A stretch of 64,000 nt of DNA from assembly GCA_018417955.1 (NCBI GenBank), contig JACTVC010000021.1, positions 372,001-436,000 on the forward strand, read 5' to 3'. A program made the position numbers and the translations under genes. Below are positions 23,501 to 34,985 of this stretch, piece after piece (position 1 is the stretch's first letter; each line of letters starts with the position of its first letter). The notes under the pieces are model-generated. The model did no database searches. It was not told where the DNA came from and was given only the letters and a program-made list of their open reading frames with translations. The DNA is from Laccaria trichodermophora. Lineage: Eukaryota; Basidiomycota; Agaricomycetes; Agaricales; Hydnangiaceae.

Positions 23501-25405
23501 TGCTTAAGCTTTCGACCGGTGTGACCCAGGACTACTCGACTACAAGACGCAGTGTCCATATTCTGTGATAGACTGGTGCCATTCATAAGTAGAGAAAGGA
23601 CACCCTCATCCACATCGTCCGGAATGGAAAATGTTTGATGTTTCTCCTTGAATGTCTTCGACCACCCGCTGCAGGCTATGAAGTAGGTGTGGCCCTGTGA
23701 TGGCCCCTGTACAGTGAATGTTAAAACTGACTTACTCCTGTCAAAAGAGAATCAAACTAACATTAGGTTTAGGTTGCATCTTCGGTCGCCCATTGCACTG
23801 CTTCCCCGAACCATCTACTGCTCCACATTTCCGTTGAATGATGCTCAGAAACCTTCGGGAATCTCAGTGAACTTGGCAATAGAGAACACAATGTTGACCC
23901 ATGTTGCTGCTTTGAGCTCCTTCATCCCTCCTTCTTCTATCCGGGTCTGTTCCTGTGCCTCAAAAATTCTGGCTCGAGGCCCAGTATCTAGTTCGTACTG
24001 CTCAGCATGAAGTAGCTCAGGATCAACTTGAGAGCAAGAGTAGGAGCCACGACATTTGAGGCGCGAGCGTCGACAGTCTATGGGAGGGAAACCTGGTTGG
24101 AACGTAACCATGGAGCAGCTGTCACTCGTCCCAGTGGCGGCGACCCATGAATCCTGATCCTGCTTACTATGTATGAGTTCAATGGGAAATCACAAAAACG
24201 ATGAGATGTACCTTGTTTTTTATCAGCGCATCCACCCTGTACAGAACACCATCCTTATCGTATAATTGGAACTTCGGGGAACTAAGGTCGAGGATAAAAG
24301 CTGTTGGACGCCAAGGGATTGGCCAGACAGAGGGTATTTCCTGGAGATACTCGATGCGCTCGACTTGAAACTCCTTGGTCACATTGAACAGCTCCTCGAC
24401 AACCCAGGAGGTTATATCAGAATCCTCCCAAATGGTGGTGGAGATGGCGCTCAGGATAAAAGCATCTAAGTCAAAGGGTGATGTTGATGGTGTGTGCGGC
24501 TCGAATTCGAATAAGTCATCTGTAGATAATCTAGAAAACTCAGAATAAAGCAAAGCAGACCAAAAACAAGTGACATACAACATTCTTCGTTCCTCCTTCA
24601 GCAAATCCTCCCACTCCATCTCCTTATGTAGCTCAGCCTCCTTGTCGGAATCCAAGATCTCAATGACAGCACAGTCATTCTCAGTAATCGTTTGAACTCG
24701 GACTGGTGCGTTTGGTGGGGAGTTCTCATGTCGAAGGTTGATGTCGAGTGCTTCCTGTTTGACCGTAATCTGACAACCGTTGCAGGTGTTGTTGGTGGTC
24801 TGATCAACGTTGTCACGTGCTCGTAACCATTCTTTCAGTGTCTCAGCTTTGATCCAATCGTTGTTCAAAAAAATAGCAGGATGCGAAGTGATAAAATCGG
24901 CCGAAAAACACTACTCAGTCTGGTCAGTATCTGTAAGAAAAAACATGTTGATTTATCATACTGTACTTTGAAAGGCCATGATATCCTGGATCGACATCGA
25001 GTCAATGAATGCTGCAGGATCCTCATTGCAATGGAAAGGATGATCGGATGGCATGAGTAATTAGATGTAGTGCTGGAGGGCAAGAATCTCGTGGGGGGAT
25101 AAAAGGAAGCAAAATTCAATGTGGTGCAGCATATTTTATTGAACCTGCATGAACTGGTACATTCAAGACCCAATTATATAAATATTACAAGGCAGAGTGT
25201 CGCCTTCAAGCTGAATGTGTTGTATCTTGGGTTGTGTGTGTCACACTTCAATGGCATGTGTCCACCTTCTTGTTGAATGTGTTGCACTTTCGTACGGTGT
25301 GTCATTCTTTTTGTAATGGTGTCGCACTTCATTCAAATGTGTTGCACTTTGTGTGTGTGTGTCATTCTTCGCAATGCAGTGTGTGAGTCATACTCTGTAT
25401 ATCCT
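20586..25405 (-). mobile_element. Mutator-like DNA transposon
   Basis: About 4.8 kb bounded by a direct repeat CCAGTGGGTTTG (20574-20585 and 25406-25417), up to 12 bp long, compatible with the 9-11 bp duplications of Mutator-like elements. Termini are weakly inverted (left GGGTGAACGAAATGCGACAC, right reverse complement GGATATACAGAGTATGACTC) and both subterminal zones (20600-20760, 25200-25390) are studded with TGTGTCRCACTT-like repeats in opposite orientation. It contains one multi-exon gene. Exact termini are ambiguous by a few bases. Confidence 0.7.
20890..24868 (-). CDS. Mutator-like / DDE transposase-like protein
   Basis: Multi-exon minus-strand gene spanning most of the element. Exon 1 (24868-24213) starts MNNDWIKAETLKEW and is acidic. 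Next comes a Cys/His-containing segment (QCNGRPKMQPKPN, YFIACSGWSKTFKEK), then HTGRKLKQCRRSMC..NHVCPSKRRIYIPED, HPGNIPHSHPMPP, and the RNase-H-like core: FECDTTFKHV (first candidate catalytic Asp, about 22810), GGNLACLNANMEAAQVLG, WWAHKYVSKWIVPCI and NIGEGQHHWTN with the candidate Glu (about 22015). A Lys/Glu coiled coil and a Pro/Ser-rich end with basic clusters (KCRKRGR, RRSKAK) finish at TGA 20890-20892. Introns inferred from GT-AG pairs (for example GTACATCTC at about 24212). I saw no stop codon or frameshift in the exons followed, so it may be functional. Mutator class is an inference from the D..E motifs and the flanking duplication. Confidence 0.65.
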
Positions 25406-25766
25406 CCAGTGGGTTTGATCTCAAGGTCTCAGGGTCTCAATGCGCTCACTTAATCTCAGGTTAGTTCTGTTAGGCAACATTAGTTCACACATATGATAGA
25501 CTGGAAGCCATGACATGCTGCCACTGGATGTGGACTTATGAAAAAAGAAAAAAAGTCTTTGTAGCAAGTTCACAAAACCTTAAATACTCATACCATACAA
25601 CAAAAGCCATTGTAATTGTTCTACATACTAGGTATTCCATGCCCAATGTACTACAATCCTGGTGTATGGTATATATTGCCTTGCAAACCATCCCATGGCT
25701 ATGTAAATGAAGACAAACATGGCATGCATTGCAAGGGCAAACCAGAGTTTCCATGATTTGCTGATG

Positions 25767-26043
25767 CACAGTAGGCCAACTTGGGCTCAACTTTGATCAC
25801 AACTTTGTCCCCAACTTCCATGCAAGTTGGGGACAAAGTTGGTCAGTTTGGGCTTTGTCATGTTTAGCTCTACACTGCAAAGTTCAGAGGTGAGTTGGAG
25901 AGCAAAGTTGGGATGCAAAGTTGGGGTCCAAATTGTGGTTCTGACATCGATTTGGGTCCCAACTTGAGAAAAAAGAGCCCAACTTCAGACTTCCAACTTT
26001 GCAAAGTTGGGATCAAAGTTGGACCACAAGTTGGGCTACTGTG
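25767..26043. mobile_element. Small MITE with AAGTTGGG repeats, 277 bp
   Basis: Inverted ends CACAGTAGGCCAACTTG / CAAGTTGGGCTACTGTG. The interior is packed with AAGTTGGG / CCCAACTT in both orientations. It splits the centre of the fold-back repeat: flanks read TTTGCTGATG and AAACAGCC, close to the undisrupted TTTGCTGATGTGAAACACCC (reverse complement of about 20222-20241). No target duplication is visible. Confidence 0.65.
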
Positions 26044-26465
26044 AAACAGCCTAATATATACCATACACCAGGATTGTAGTACATTGGGCATGGGATACCT
26101 AGTATGTAGAACAATTACAATGGTTTTTGTTGAATGGTATGAGTATTAAAGGTTTTGTGAACTTGCTACAAAGACTTTTTTTCTTTTTTCATAAGTCCAC
26201 ATCCAGTGGCAGCATGTCATGGCTTCCAGTCTATCATACATGTGAACTAACATTGTCTAACAGAACTAACCTGAGATTAAGTGAGTGCATTGAGACCCTG
26301 AGACCTTGAGATTGAACCCACTGGAACATGAAACAATTTATTTACATATTTCATCAGCAAGTTAGCATTTTACTTTTTCCCTTTTTGTCGCTTTTCAACT
26401 TTTTCTGGGTTTTGCAAAAAGTTGAAGGCTAAAAAGTGAAAAAGCTAACTACCAGTTTGACCCAG

Positions 26466-28932
26466 TGTGACGAGGCCTTCAACTGTTGTGATGCATGCTT
26501 TTAAAGATCCAGCAGTACTTTACAGTGCCCCTCCCATTCCTGCAAGATTCCAGTCATTCCTGCGGATTCCGGTGGATTCCAGAGGAATGGGACTGGAATC
26601 CGCCGGAATCCACAGGAATCCACAGGAATCCACAGGAATCTGCAGGAATGGGACTGGAATCCACAGGAATGGGACTGGAATAGAAGTAAAATCACAGATA
26701 CAACATACATTTACACCAATACACACTTCTGCATACTTCTCTCAGTACTTTTTAAGCTGATCAGTTTTCAGTATTAGTTCTGATCAGACCTTGGACAAAG
26801 TAAGGAGATATTATGTGACTGAATCTAACTCAGGCCTTCTGCTGACAACTTAATCTTAGGATTCCTTAGGACATTTATACTTGAAGAGGGAAGATTCATT
26901 TAAACTCATTTATTAAAAATACATGATGGAATTTATCTACATTGAATCTAGATAGAGGGAGGGGGAGGAGTGGAGGGAGAGGGGAAAAGTGGAGGGAGTG
27001 GAGGGAGTGAGGGGGAAGGAGTGGAGGGGTAGAGGTGCTGGGGAGTGGGGGAATGAAGAACTAGAGGGGGGGAAAAACTGAAGGGAGGGGCAGTGAGGGA
27101 GAGGGGAGGTAGGGAATGAGGGAATGAAGACAGGGGGTAGGGAATGAAGGGGGTGGGAGAGGGAGGGAGGGAGTGGTGAGCAGGAAAGGAGGGGGAGTAA
27201 GGGAGGGGGAAGGGGATGGTGGGTAGTGGGTGAGCAGTAGGGAGAGGGAAGGAGTGGTGAGCAGCAGGGGAGGGGGAGGGAGTGGTCTCGTTGGCACGCA
27301 TCGTCGACGCGTCCTCGCGTCGTGTCGTCGTTTTCGCGTGTCGTCGTCCTCATGTGTTGTCGTCCTCGTTGGCGTTGTGTCCGCTGGGCGTTGCGTTGTG
27401 GGCGTTAGGTGTTGGCATGGGTGCTGGGTGTCGTTTCGTGGGCGCTGGCGGTGTACGTGGGCGCTGTTTCGTGTCCGCAGGGTGTTGTTTCGCGTCCGTT
27501 GGTGGTGTACGTGGGCGGTGGGGCTTCGTTTCGTGGGCGGCGTGTTGTTTTCGTTTACACTGGGGCGTTTTCGTGGGCGGTGGGGAGTTTTCGTGGACGC
27601 GGTGTGCCGTCGTGCACTGTCATGGGCGCTGGGCCATCGTGGGTGCTGGGTGGGGTGTTTTCGTGGGCGAGGTGGTGCCATTGTGTTTCGTGTGGGCGCT
27701 GGACATTGTTTCCGGAGTGCTGGGGTGGTGCCGTCGTGGGGTGTGAGACCTGTTGCTGTCGTTTTGGTGCCACGTCGCTGACTGCGACGTGGCACCTCGT
27801 TTTTGTGTTGAGAAACGAGGGACGAGAGGGGGTTGTGGTGGTCGATGTGAGCCCCCTCACGTCGCTTAGCCCATGGCGGGCACTCACAACGTGAGGGGGG
27901 CGGTTACGTGGAGCGACGACGGTGGTGGTGGGAGGAGAGAGGGTTGTGTTTGGATGAGCGTGAAAGCCGTTGCCAAACAAACAATTGTTTGGCAATGGGC
28001 TTGTGCCAAACAAACCGGATTCCGGTTGCATTCCGTTTTTGCCAATCCGGGGACCATTCCGGTCACAATTCCGGAATGCCGAAATTCCGCTGGAATGGTA
28101 AAGCACCGGAATGAAGAAAATAGCAGGCCTCCCTGCTAAATTTCACTCCTCCGGAATCCACCGGAATCCGCAGGAATGACTGGAATCCTGCAGGAATTAG
28201 GGGGGCACTGATAAGACCTCAGATCCAGTGGTATGAGGGGGCGCAATGAAGAGGGTGTTAATGCATCCTAGCGATATATCATTCTCATCGAAGGATGTCT
28301 CTGCCTTTCCTTCTCCCTCTCCTTCTGATGAGTGAATGTTATAGTATACTGCAAAGCTAGTGAGTAAGTGCAGTATTTGGGTGGGAGATGTGCACAAGAC
28401 TTGCCATAGTGGATGTCAGTACCATCTGAGCATTCTGGCAGTTTCTCCGACTGTGAGACCTCCTTGGTCCGCTTCTCCGACTGGACAACCAGCGCGATCG
28501 GATCATGTTCAGGCAAGTCTGGCCCAGAGGGAGTGTTTGAAGAGAGGTGGGCAGAATTTTCTTTTGGTGCTGGGCTCAAGAGAGGTGCGAAAAAAGTCAC
28601 CTTTTCGGGCCCCAAAAGGCCCTCGATTTTGCAGAGGGACTGCTTGATAGACGCCATGGTATGAGGGGGCAAACAATTTCGAGGGATTGGGGCCAATGAA
28701 ACAGTCATTGTGGTACAGGGTGTGATTTGACTCCAATGCACCAAGTTTGGTGTATAGACAGTAATATATATACTGAACAAGTGAATCAAACCCTTCAAAC
28801 AGTAGAGTTTTCATAGGGCGTACCATAGCTGGGACCTGTCCTTTTCGGTGACTTTCCTGCTTCCACAGATGAATCTGTATTCTCTTTGCTGTCTAGAGAG
28901 GGAGTGGAACTATGACCAGGCAGAGTAGACAT
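26466..28932 (-). pseudogene. Repeat-module gene, copy B, interrupted by N2
   Basis: Start ATG at 28932: MSTLPGHSSTPSLDSKEN, then an intron (GTTTGAAG..TTCAG), then the first module YYCLYTKLGALESN..DCFIG..HTMASIKQSLCKIEG..DPIALVVQSEK, the GC-AG intron (GCAAGTCTTG), and the second module ETSFDENDISLGCINTLFIAPPHTTG, cut by N2 between the Ser of TGS and the following Leu-Lys-Ala. The remainder is only about 45 bp (26466-26512) before unrelated sequence, so the 3' half is lost. Otherwise close to copy C. A dead copy. Confidence 0.75.
26513..28220 (+). mobile_element. Non-autonomous TIR element N2
   Basis: 1708 bp with perfect target duplication AGATCCAG (26505-26512 and 28221-28228). A-end CAGTACTTTACAGTGCCCC, B-end GGGGCACTGATAAGACCTC. 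Subterminal arrays (26535-26690, 28015-28200) use GGAATCCACAGG / CCGGAATCC units rather than the CCATATGG type of N1. The interior has a G-rich purine tract (26950-27290), a GTC/GTG-rich block (27295-27760) and a perfect 13-bp stem palindrome at 27766-27796. The open frames in the GTC block are repeat artefacts. Confidence 0.92.
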
Positions 28933-29645
28933 CGCTGCTCCCAACGAGAACCTGTTGAGATGTTAGCAAGATGGACAATTGAAGGAAAGAGTCATCAGAC
29001 TGCCTTCATTGAGCATTATGTATGAGACAATGCTGCTTATACATCAACCGTCGCCTGTACATCTCCAATTGACCAAGTAGCTTCCCTTTCCTCCATTCAG
29101 CACATGCACTGGCCTCTCAAGTGCTCAGCGCTCAAATTGGAAAGAGTACCAAAGCGCAAGACCTTAAGGAGCCACGATTCCAGGGAGAAAGTTGGAAATG
29201 ATACAGTTGTGATGGGCTGGGAGGAAGAGAGGTGTTGACTTGGCGCTCATCTACACCTACAACTAAGATCATTACATGGGCCCCAATAGTCCCTATCATT
29301 GTAAGTGCTTACTGTCTGACAATATGTTTGCTTTTGACGCCATACCTCATTCAGTGAATCCCGGCGATCGCCCTACCATATCCGAGGGCAGTTTGCCTCT
29401 AATCCACTTTATCTCTGACTTCAACGTCGCATCCTTCGAGTCCATCAATAAGCAAGGCAACGTCCCACAAACCATACCGCCTGAAGAGGTCCATGGCGAA
29501 CAGTTCACCACGTCATGACGGCGACTCAGTTTTTCAATATGTGCCAGCCAGAGTACTCTTCGAGCTTATTGGCCCATTTGTGCGTATCTTATATCATGCT
29601 CGCACTCTCACCTTTCATGAATGTTAAGGCTTCAGATGAGACTCT

Positions 29646-30421
29646 TGTCAGAAATTTCCCTGGCGCCTAATAAGGGTTATTAGGCCCCCAAGGCACCCCC
29701 AACCTAATAATGGCTTACGACATTGCAGTTAATTTATTAAGTTTTGGATTACTCAATAAGATCACATTATTAGGCCTGATAAGGTTATCCAAATTATAAT
29801 TAGTCATGGTCTAGACTTAACAATGTTACATGGCAAATTAAAATGCAACAAGCAAGGATTGAACCAAAAACCTCGGGGCTCGTGCGATGCTTACATGAAG
29901 ACTACACATTTGTAGTCGCAAGATACCACTATACTACAAAGGCATATAAGAAACTTCCCAAGGCCGTTCATATATCTAGTATTTAAGCCTACCTTACAAC
30001 ACCATTATCTTTACTCTCTGTATGGAATTTGGTATCATTTTCAGCTGAACATGATCAAAAGGATACAAGTAACCTTATAAGACACACAAAACACCAGTAA
30101 TTGGTTCATAGCCTTGAGTTGACTGCAGAGGCAATTGAGAGCTTATATTACGAGGTTGGACTAATCTTATCAGACCTGATTTGCCTTATCACACCTTACC
30201 AGAGATCATCAGGCTTGTAACATGGAAAGAATCATTACATCAGACGTATGGTCGCCTTGTAAGGCAATCGCCCCCCGGATTTTCCCGGCATCATCTCCTC
30301 AGGTTTGCTGTGAAATGACAAGGGCTGGTAAGGGTTGGATTCACTTTGGCAAGGCCTGATTATGTCGGCGATCAACATTGCAAGGCCGGAGCCTTATCAG
30401 GCGCCTGGGAAATTTCCGACA
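29646..30421. mobile_element. Non-autonomous TIR element, 776 bp
   Basis: Inverted ends TGTCAGAAATTTCCCTGGCG / CGCCTGGGAAATTTCCGACA. Many CCTTATCAG / CTTATTAGGC repeats in both orientations inside. It contains a tRNA-like stretch at about 29856-29936 on the minus strand. Inserted in the upstream region of copy B. The flanks (GAGACTCT / CTGTTCAT) do not give a clear target duplication. Confidence 0.75.
29856..29936 (-). other. tRNA-like sequence with A and B boxes
   Basis: On the minus strand TAGTATAGTGG (29936-29926) matches the pol III A box and GGTTCAATCC (29865-29856) matches the B box, about 60 bp apart as in tRNA genes with a small insertion. I could not fold a good cloverleaf (acceptor and T stems do not pair), so it is more likely a tRNA-derived SINE piece or pseudo-tRNA than a working tRNA. 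Confidence 0.5.
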
Positions 30422-30946
30422 CTGTTCATTGAACGATGAGAAACCAAGTACTCCGATAATTCTGCATGTCGCGGGATGGGACAACCTATCCTACAATTTC
30501 GGCCTTCTGACGACGAGGATGGTGTTCCTTCACACCGTTCACGGAGCCTCATGGAGTCCCCTCTATCCATTTCTTGAAAGTGGACTGTCTACTGGCAGAA
30601 ATTCAAGCAGATTTGGAGGACTGAAGGAGCTTTCTGCCATCACAGCCGTTGGCCAGCACAACATGCTGGAGGGGTTGTTTTTTCTCAATGACAGTGTAAA
30701 CTCACAAAGTTTCCTCGTTCTTCTCCTTAGCATCCTTACCATCACCGTCTAGAGCATTTCCCGCTTTGTTCAAATAGCTCCTTCCACTCACTTCAGTCTC
30801 TGAAGCTTCAGCTTCAATGTCTGCTTCGTTTTTCATAATCATTGAGTCCTCGTTTCTGGTGGTACATATTAACAAATCCACAATGCCAGTACATCCACCC
30901 CTAAGTTCTGACATCCCATTCTGAAGGCATACATCCTTTCTGAAGC
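30422..30946. other. No recognisable gene
   Basis: An open stretch on the plus strand (30378-30752) starts inside the preceding TIR element and has no motif. 30702-30946 is downstream of copy C. Nothing else supported. Confidence 0.4.
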
Positions 30947-32449
30947 TCAAATCAAAGCAATATGATCTGGCAAATGGTGGATATCAAATACGCCAACAGA
31001 TGGAGGAGACCACTCACTCTGATGTACAACTGCCAAAGAAAATCAACAACCACCTAGTGACCCAAATGCAAATTGGAGACTCACAACCTTTTTCATCCTT
31101 GAAATTAATCACCATGTATCCTGGATGAATGTCTGTCCTGAAAAAGTCTCAACAAACTGGTGATGAAGCAGAGAAGGAAAGAAATACTCCTCATGGCGGT
31201 GTGCCACCCAGAGACAAGAACTCCGTCTGTGTGAACAATCTCACCTTGGTTTATTGAAAGCCAGGAATGATCACTTGACTCTGTGGTGGGATACAATAGG
31301 ATGAGGATCGGATTATCTCAGGAATGGTTACTCACTCCAAGTATAAGTTATTCGAGTGGATTTCATGAATTTTGCATTGGGTCCATCTGAAAGGGCACAG
31401 CTTGTTGTCAGTGTCAGGTGGATATTTGCCAAGAACTTTACCTGATGTAGGCTTAGCCTTTTGGTCCACTGCTGTATTGGTAATTGCCTTGAGAGGGGCT
31501 GGGTGATCACCTTCATCTTGGTCTGCAGCTGTATTGGTGGTTACATTGACAAGGGCCACATGATTGCCTTCATCACTACCCGGATAAGCATCATCTTGGA
31601 AGGATATGACATTGGTGTCGCTCATGGCAGCATCACTACTCATGTCCTCAAAGAGTTCCATGTCTTTGCAAAGTGCATGACCCGGCGTTACGAGGCCTTT
31701 GACTTTGGCAATGCATGCTTTCAAAGATCCAACAGTGTGAGGGGGAGCGATAAAGAGGGTGTTGATGCATCCTAATGAAATGTCAGTTTTGTCAAAAGAC
31801 GTCTTTGCCTTTTTATCTCCTTTTCCCCCTGATAAGTAAACGCAATAGTATACTGTAAAGGTGATGAGTGCACTATATCAGCAAGAGATATCAACAAGAC
31901 TTGCCATAACAGATATCAATATCATCAGAGCATTCCGGCAGTTTCTCTGACTGCGAGACCTCCTTGGTCCTCTTCTCCGACTCGACAACCAATGCGATTG
32001 GATCTTGTTCGGTCAGGCCTGGCCCAGAAGGAGCATACAAAGAGAGGCAGGCAGAGTCTTCTTTGGGTGCTGGGCTTAAGAGCAGTGTGAAGAGAAGCGC
32101 CTTGTTGGGCTCTGAAAGGTCCTCCAGTCCGCACAGGGACAGCTTGACAGACGCGACAGTATGAGGAGGGGCAAAAGACTTTGTTGGAATGCAACCAATG
32201 AAACAGTCGTTCTGGTAGATGGGGTGATTTGATTCGAATGCACCAAGTTTGGTGTATAGGTGGTAATATACTACATCAGTAAATTAGGCCATTCAAGCTA
32301 GTAGTAAAATTTTTGGGATAGGGCGCACCATAGCTAGAACCTGTCCTTTTGGTTGACTTTCTTTTTTTCGCAGCTGAATCCAGAGCCCCTTTGCCGTCTA
32401 AAGAGAGAGTAGAACTGGACGTATGATCATGAACAGGCAGAGTAGACAT
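30947..32449 (-). CDS. Repeat-module protein of unknown function, copy C
   Basis: The best-preserved member of the family. Start ATG at 32449 (MSTLPVHDHTSSSTLS), stop TGA at 30949-30947. First module: LYTKLGAFESNHPIYQ, DCFIGCIPTKSFAPPHTV, LCGLEDLSEPNKALLF, EQDPIALVVESEK. GC-AG intron (GGCAAGTCTTG..TTTACAG). Second module: SFDKTDISLGCINTLFIAPP, LKACIAKVKGL, AAMSDTNVISFQDD, NHVALVNV. Unlike A, it then has two tandem short units (NTAADQDEGDHPAPL.. and NTAVDQ..). Later exons read DGPNAKFMKSTRITYTW, DHSWLSINQGEIVHTDG, HPGYMVINFKDEK and QSEWSPPSVGVFDI. I saw no damaging change. No domain I can name; no signal peptide or membrane helix. It may be expressed. Confidence 0.6.
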
Positions 32450-33608
32450 ATCTACTTCCCAGAACCTATTGAAATGTTAGCAAGATAGACGGTTGAAGGA
32501 AAGAGTTACCAGAGACACCTTCATCGGCACATCATTCACCCATCCACGAGGCATTGGTGCTTATGTATCATGCATCAACCATCAGAGCACATAGTATGTT
32601 CTCAAGTTGAACGGGGAGCTCTGCCTTCCACTCTGTCCAGTGTATGCACTGGCCTCTCAAGCTCTCACCTTCCCCATTGCCTGGACGGAGTGCAAGCTCA
32701 TGAGATTCCACGATCAGTTCTAACGGTGCACCGGGAACAAGAGAATGGTTATTGAGGAGGGTGGAAGTCGTGGAGAAAGTGCAGGTCACAAAGGTGACAA
32801 CCATGCATGGACACAGTTGAACTCTCATAATCTCTCCGACCAACAAAGAATGTTACATTGGCCCAAATGACCCTCGTCCTTGCAAGGATGTACTTACTCT
32901 CTGGTAATAAGGTTGCCGAATTTGCTTTCAAGACCACACCACGTTCAGTTAATTGATCTTCCAGCCATATCCGAGTGCGATTCACCTCTACTTTGCCTCT
33001 ACTCCACTTTATATCGAACTACTTCTGTCCTTCAAGTCTTCCAATAAACCACTTGAAGGCGCCGTCTCCCAAAACATACCGCCTAAAGAATTCCACAACA
33101 AAAAAGAGTCATGATGGTGAATTTTCTCAATTTAGCCAACTGTCTACCCCTCCCCTGTCCGAATTTCTCCTTGTCCATTCCCTTGTAATGAAAATTTCGA
33201 CTTTAAAGGGTCATATGTGCATATCTAACATTATGCTCGCACTCTCATCTCTCACGAATGCTTAGGCATTGATGAGATTCAGCTGAGTCTTCTTGTCGTG
33301 GGAGGATGGCATTAGCTCATCTTCAGGGAGGGGCTCTTTAGAGATGGTCACTCAACTCAATACTCTTGTGCCTGATGTTTAGCTCATCCCTTGTCAATGG
33401 ATTGTTGGGGAAGGCAAAGACCAGCCTTTCGACAAGCACTTTGATTGCCTTCGTTAACTTGTAAGTCATGGTGTGTTTCATGCCAACCAAGTCCCGTTTA
33501 TCCCCATAACCCTATCAGTGCCATTTCAGATAAAGCCTATGATAAACTTGAAGTCACAGATTCAAATGTTGCTTTGCAAATGAGTTCCCCACAAGTATAC
33601 ATAGATGT
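32450..33608. other. Upstream region of copy C; no gene
   Basis: 32560-33260 resembles the upstream regions of copies A and B (for example GCACTGGCCTCTCAAG at about 32650, shared with about 29105), so the copies moved with their promoters. 33270-33608 shows nothing recognisable. Confidence 0.5.
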
Positions 33609-34200
33609 CACTATAGTACCATAACAATAGAAATTGACAATTGTCCCAATAAGTCATAAGGCTACCCCAATGGGCCCAATACACATGGACACTATGGGTC
33701 CATACGTGGGGCCCATGGTTGTATCCAGCCTATGGGATGAATGTGTGGGCCAATGGGTATCCATCACATGTACTTATTGCCACAATCCATGGTACCATAG
33801 GTAGCCAAAGTATAATTTACAGTATAGCCCAATGTTGGGCCTCATCCACTCAAACTTAGACGGGTTCAAAACAGCCGTGCAAGCTGAAAATGGTTTGACG
33901 TCCGTAAGGGATGAAAAGTGTTCATTGATACTTTCCATATCAATACGGACCAAGGTATCCGCTTCGGACCCAGTAATTTCCATAGTGTTCAGAGATCAGG
34001 GAATACTGAGTAACATATCCGGGGCAAAGTATCCGTAAACCTTTAACCGCTCTGCTTTCGTTCCGCGGCCGCGAATGCAAAAGCCACGGAATCAAGGACC
34101 ACTGATGGCGGTTGCGGCCATCACATCATGGAATGAAACACTTCAACCTCCACCCTTTGTAAATCCATTTCACAACAATTTCTAATAAATGTATATAAAA

Positions 34201-34909
34201 CTACGGAGTGTCATCCATACTATCCACACGATCCAGGTTTTCCCCAGAGTTCTTGAGGTGAGCGGCTGAACCCAGGGCCTTTGACTCAAGTTGAACCGCC
34301 GTTTGTTTGAGCCTGATATTTACGTCCAACTCCTCCAGCTGGATCTCCGCGTGAGCGCGGATGCCGAGCCAAACGTCCCTGGCCCTCCGCGCTTCCTCGT
34401 GATGACCTTTAGCAGATCCGGGGCGATTTTGTCGAAAAAGGTACGATGGACTTGCAAGGACGTCGATGCCCATGGTCCTGTTGGGATTCCTATCTGTTTC
34501 GGAGTTCGCAACAGCCACCTACGGAAGGTTTTCACAGCGTTGAAAACGAAATAAATGAAACAAACATACATTGGAGCCAAGATCGCCGCGCTCGAGTTGC
34601 CCACTTTTCAAAAGAGACTGAACAGCTACATTGAGTGATCAGTGGAATAAAATGGACATATGACCAAACTTACCCTTTGTTGGTGCAACCGTTTGGGACG
34701 TCACGTCCGCGGATGATGTCTGCGCATGTATTCCCAGCCAAATGGACTGTTTTCAAGTCATTGGGAGGCAATAATAAGATATTTATTAGCACGTACCAAG
34801 TGAGGAAGTAGATGACAGACAATGCGTTGCGTGGACAATGGAGTATTTGAGCTGAGATCCTCCGGATTCGGCCGAGCTTCATTGATGTCCGAAAACGGAA
34901 GGTTGACAT
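34201..34909 (-). CDS. Small hypothetical protein
   Basis: Likely four exons on the minus strand: MSTFRFRTSMKLGRIRRIS.. (34909 down to about 34797), SIWLGIHAQTSSADVT.. after intron GTACGTGC..AACAG, a short exon LLKSGQLERGDLGSN after GTAAGTTTGG..TTCAG, and a last exon VAVANSETDRNPNRTMGI..HHEEARRARDVWLGIRAHAE..QLEELDVNIRL..VDSMDDTP ending at 34201. About 180 residues. Divergent from the next gene with only 76 bp between the starts, so they probably share a promoter. The last exon may form a helix. No homology recognised. Confidence 0.45.
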
Positions 34910-34985
34910 TTAAGCTTTAAGTCCACAACCTCTTTGTCCTCTCCCATCAACGTTTCCCATCCACCCAGTAACCATCCCAAGCGCT

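Larger units (their letters stand above)
20538..26365. mobile_element. Fold-back repeat hosting the Mutator-like element
   Basis: The arm ATGTAAATAAATTGTTTC..CCAGTGGGTTT (20541-20585) continues at 25406-25690 and recurs inverted at 26043-26365 (..AACCCACTGGAACATGAAACA). Removing the Mutator-like insertion leaves inverted arms of about 320 bp around a short centre, itself split by a 277-bp MITE. No ORF of its own. The outer ends diverge beyond TTGCT; target duplication not identified. Confidence 0.65.

Noticed and set aside
26937..27353. Proline/serine-rich minus-strand proteins
   Set aside because: Translation of G-rich purine tracts; same artefact at 2370-2600, 45190-45350, 57964-58373 and in N4/N6.
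29276..29518. 80-codon plus-strand ORF upstream of copy B
   Set aside because: The equivalent region upstream of copy C does not keep the frame, so it is non-coding upstream sequence.
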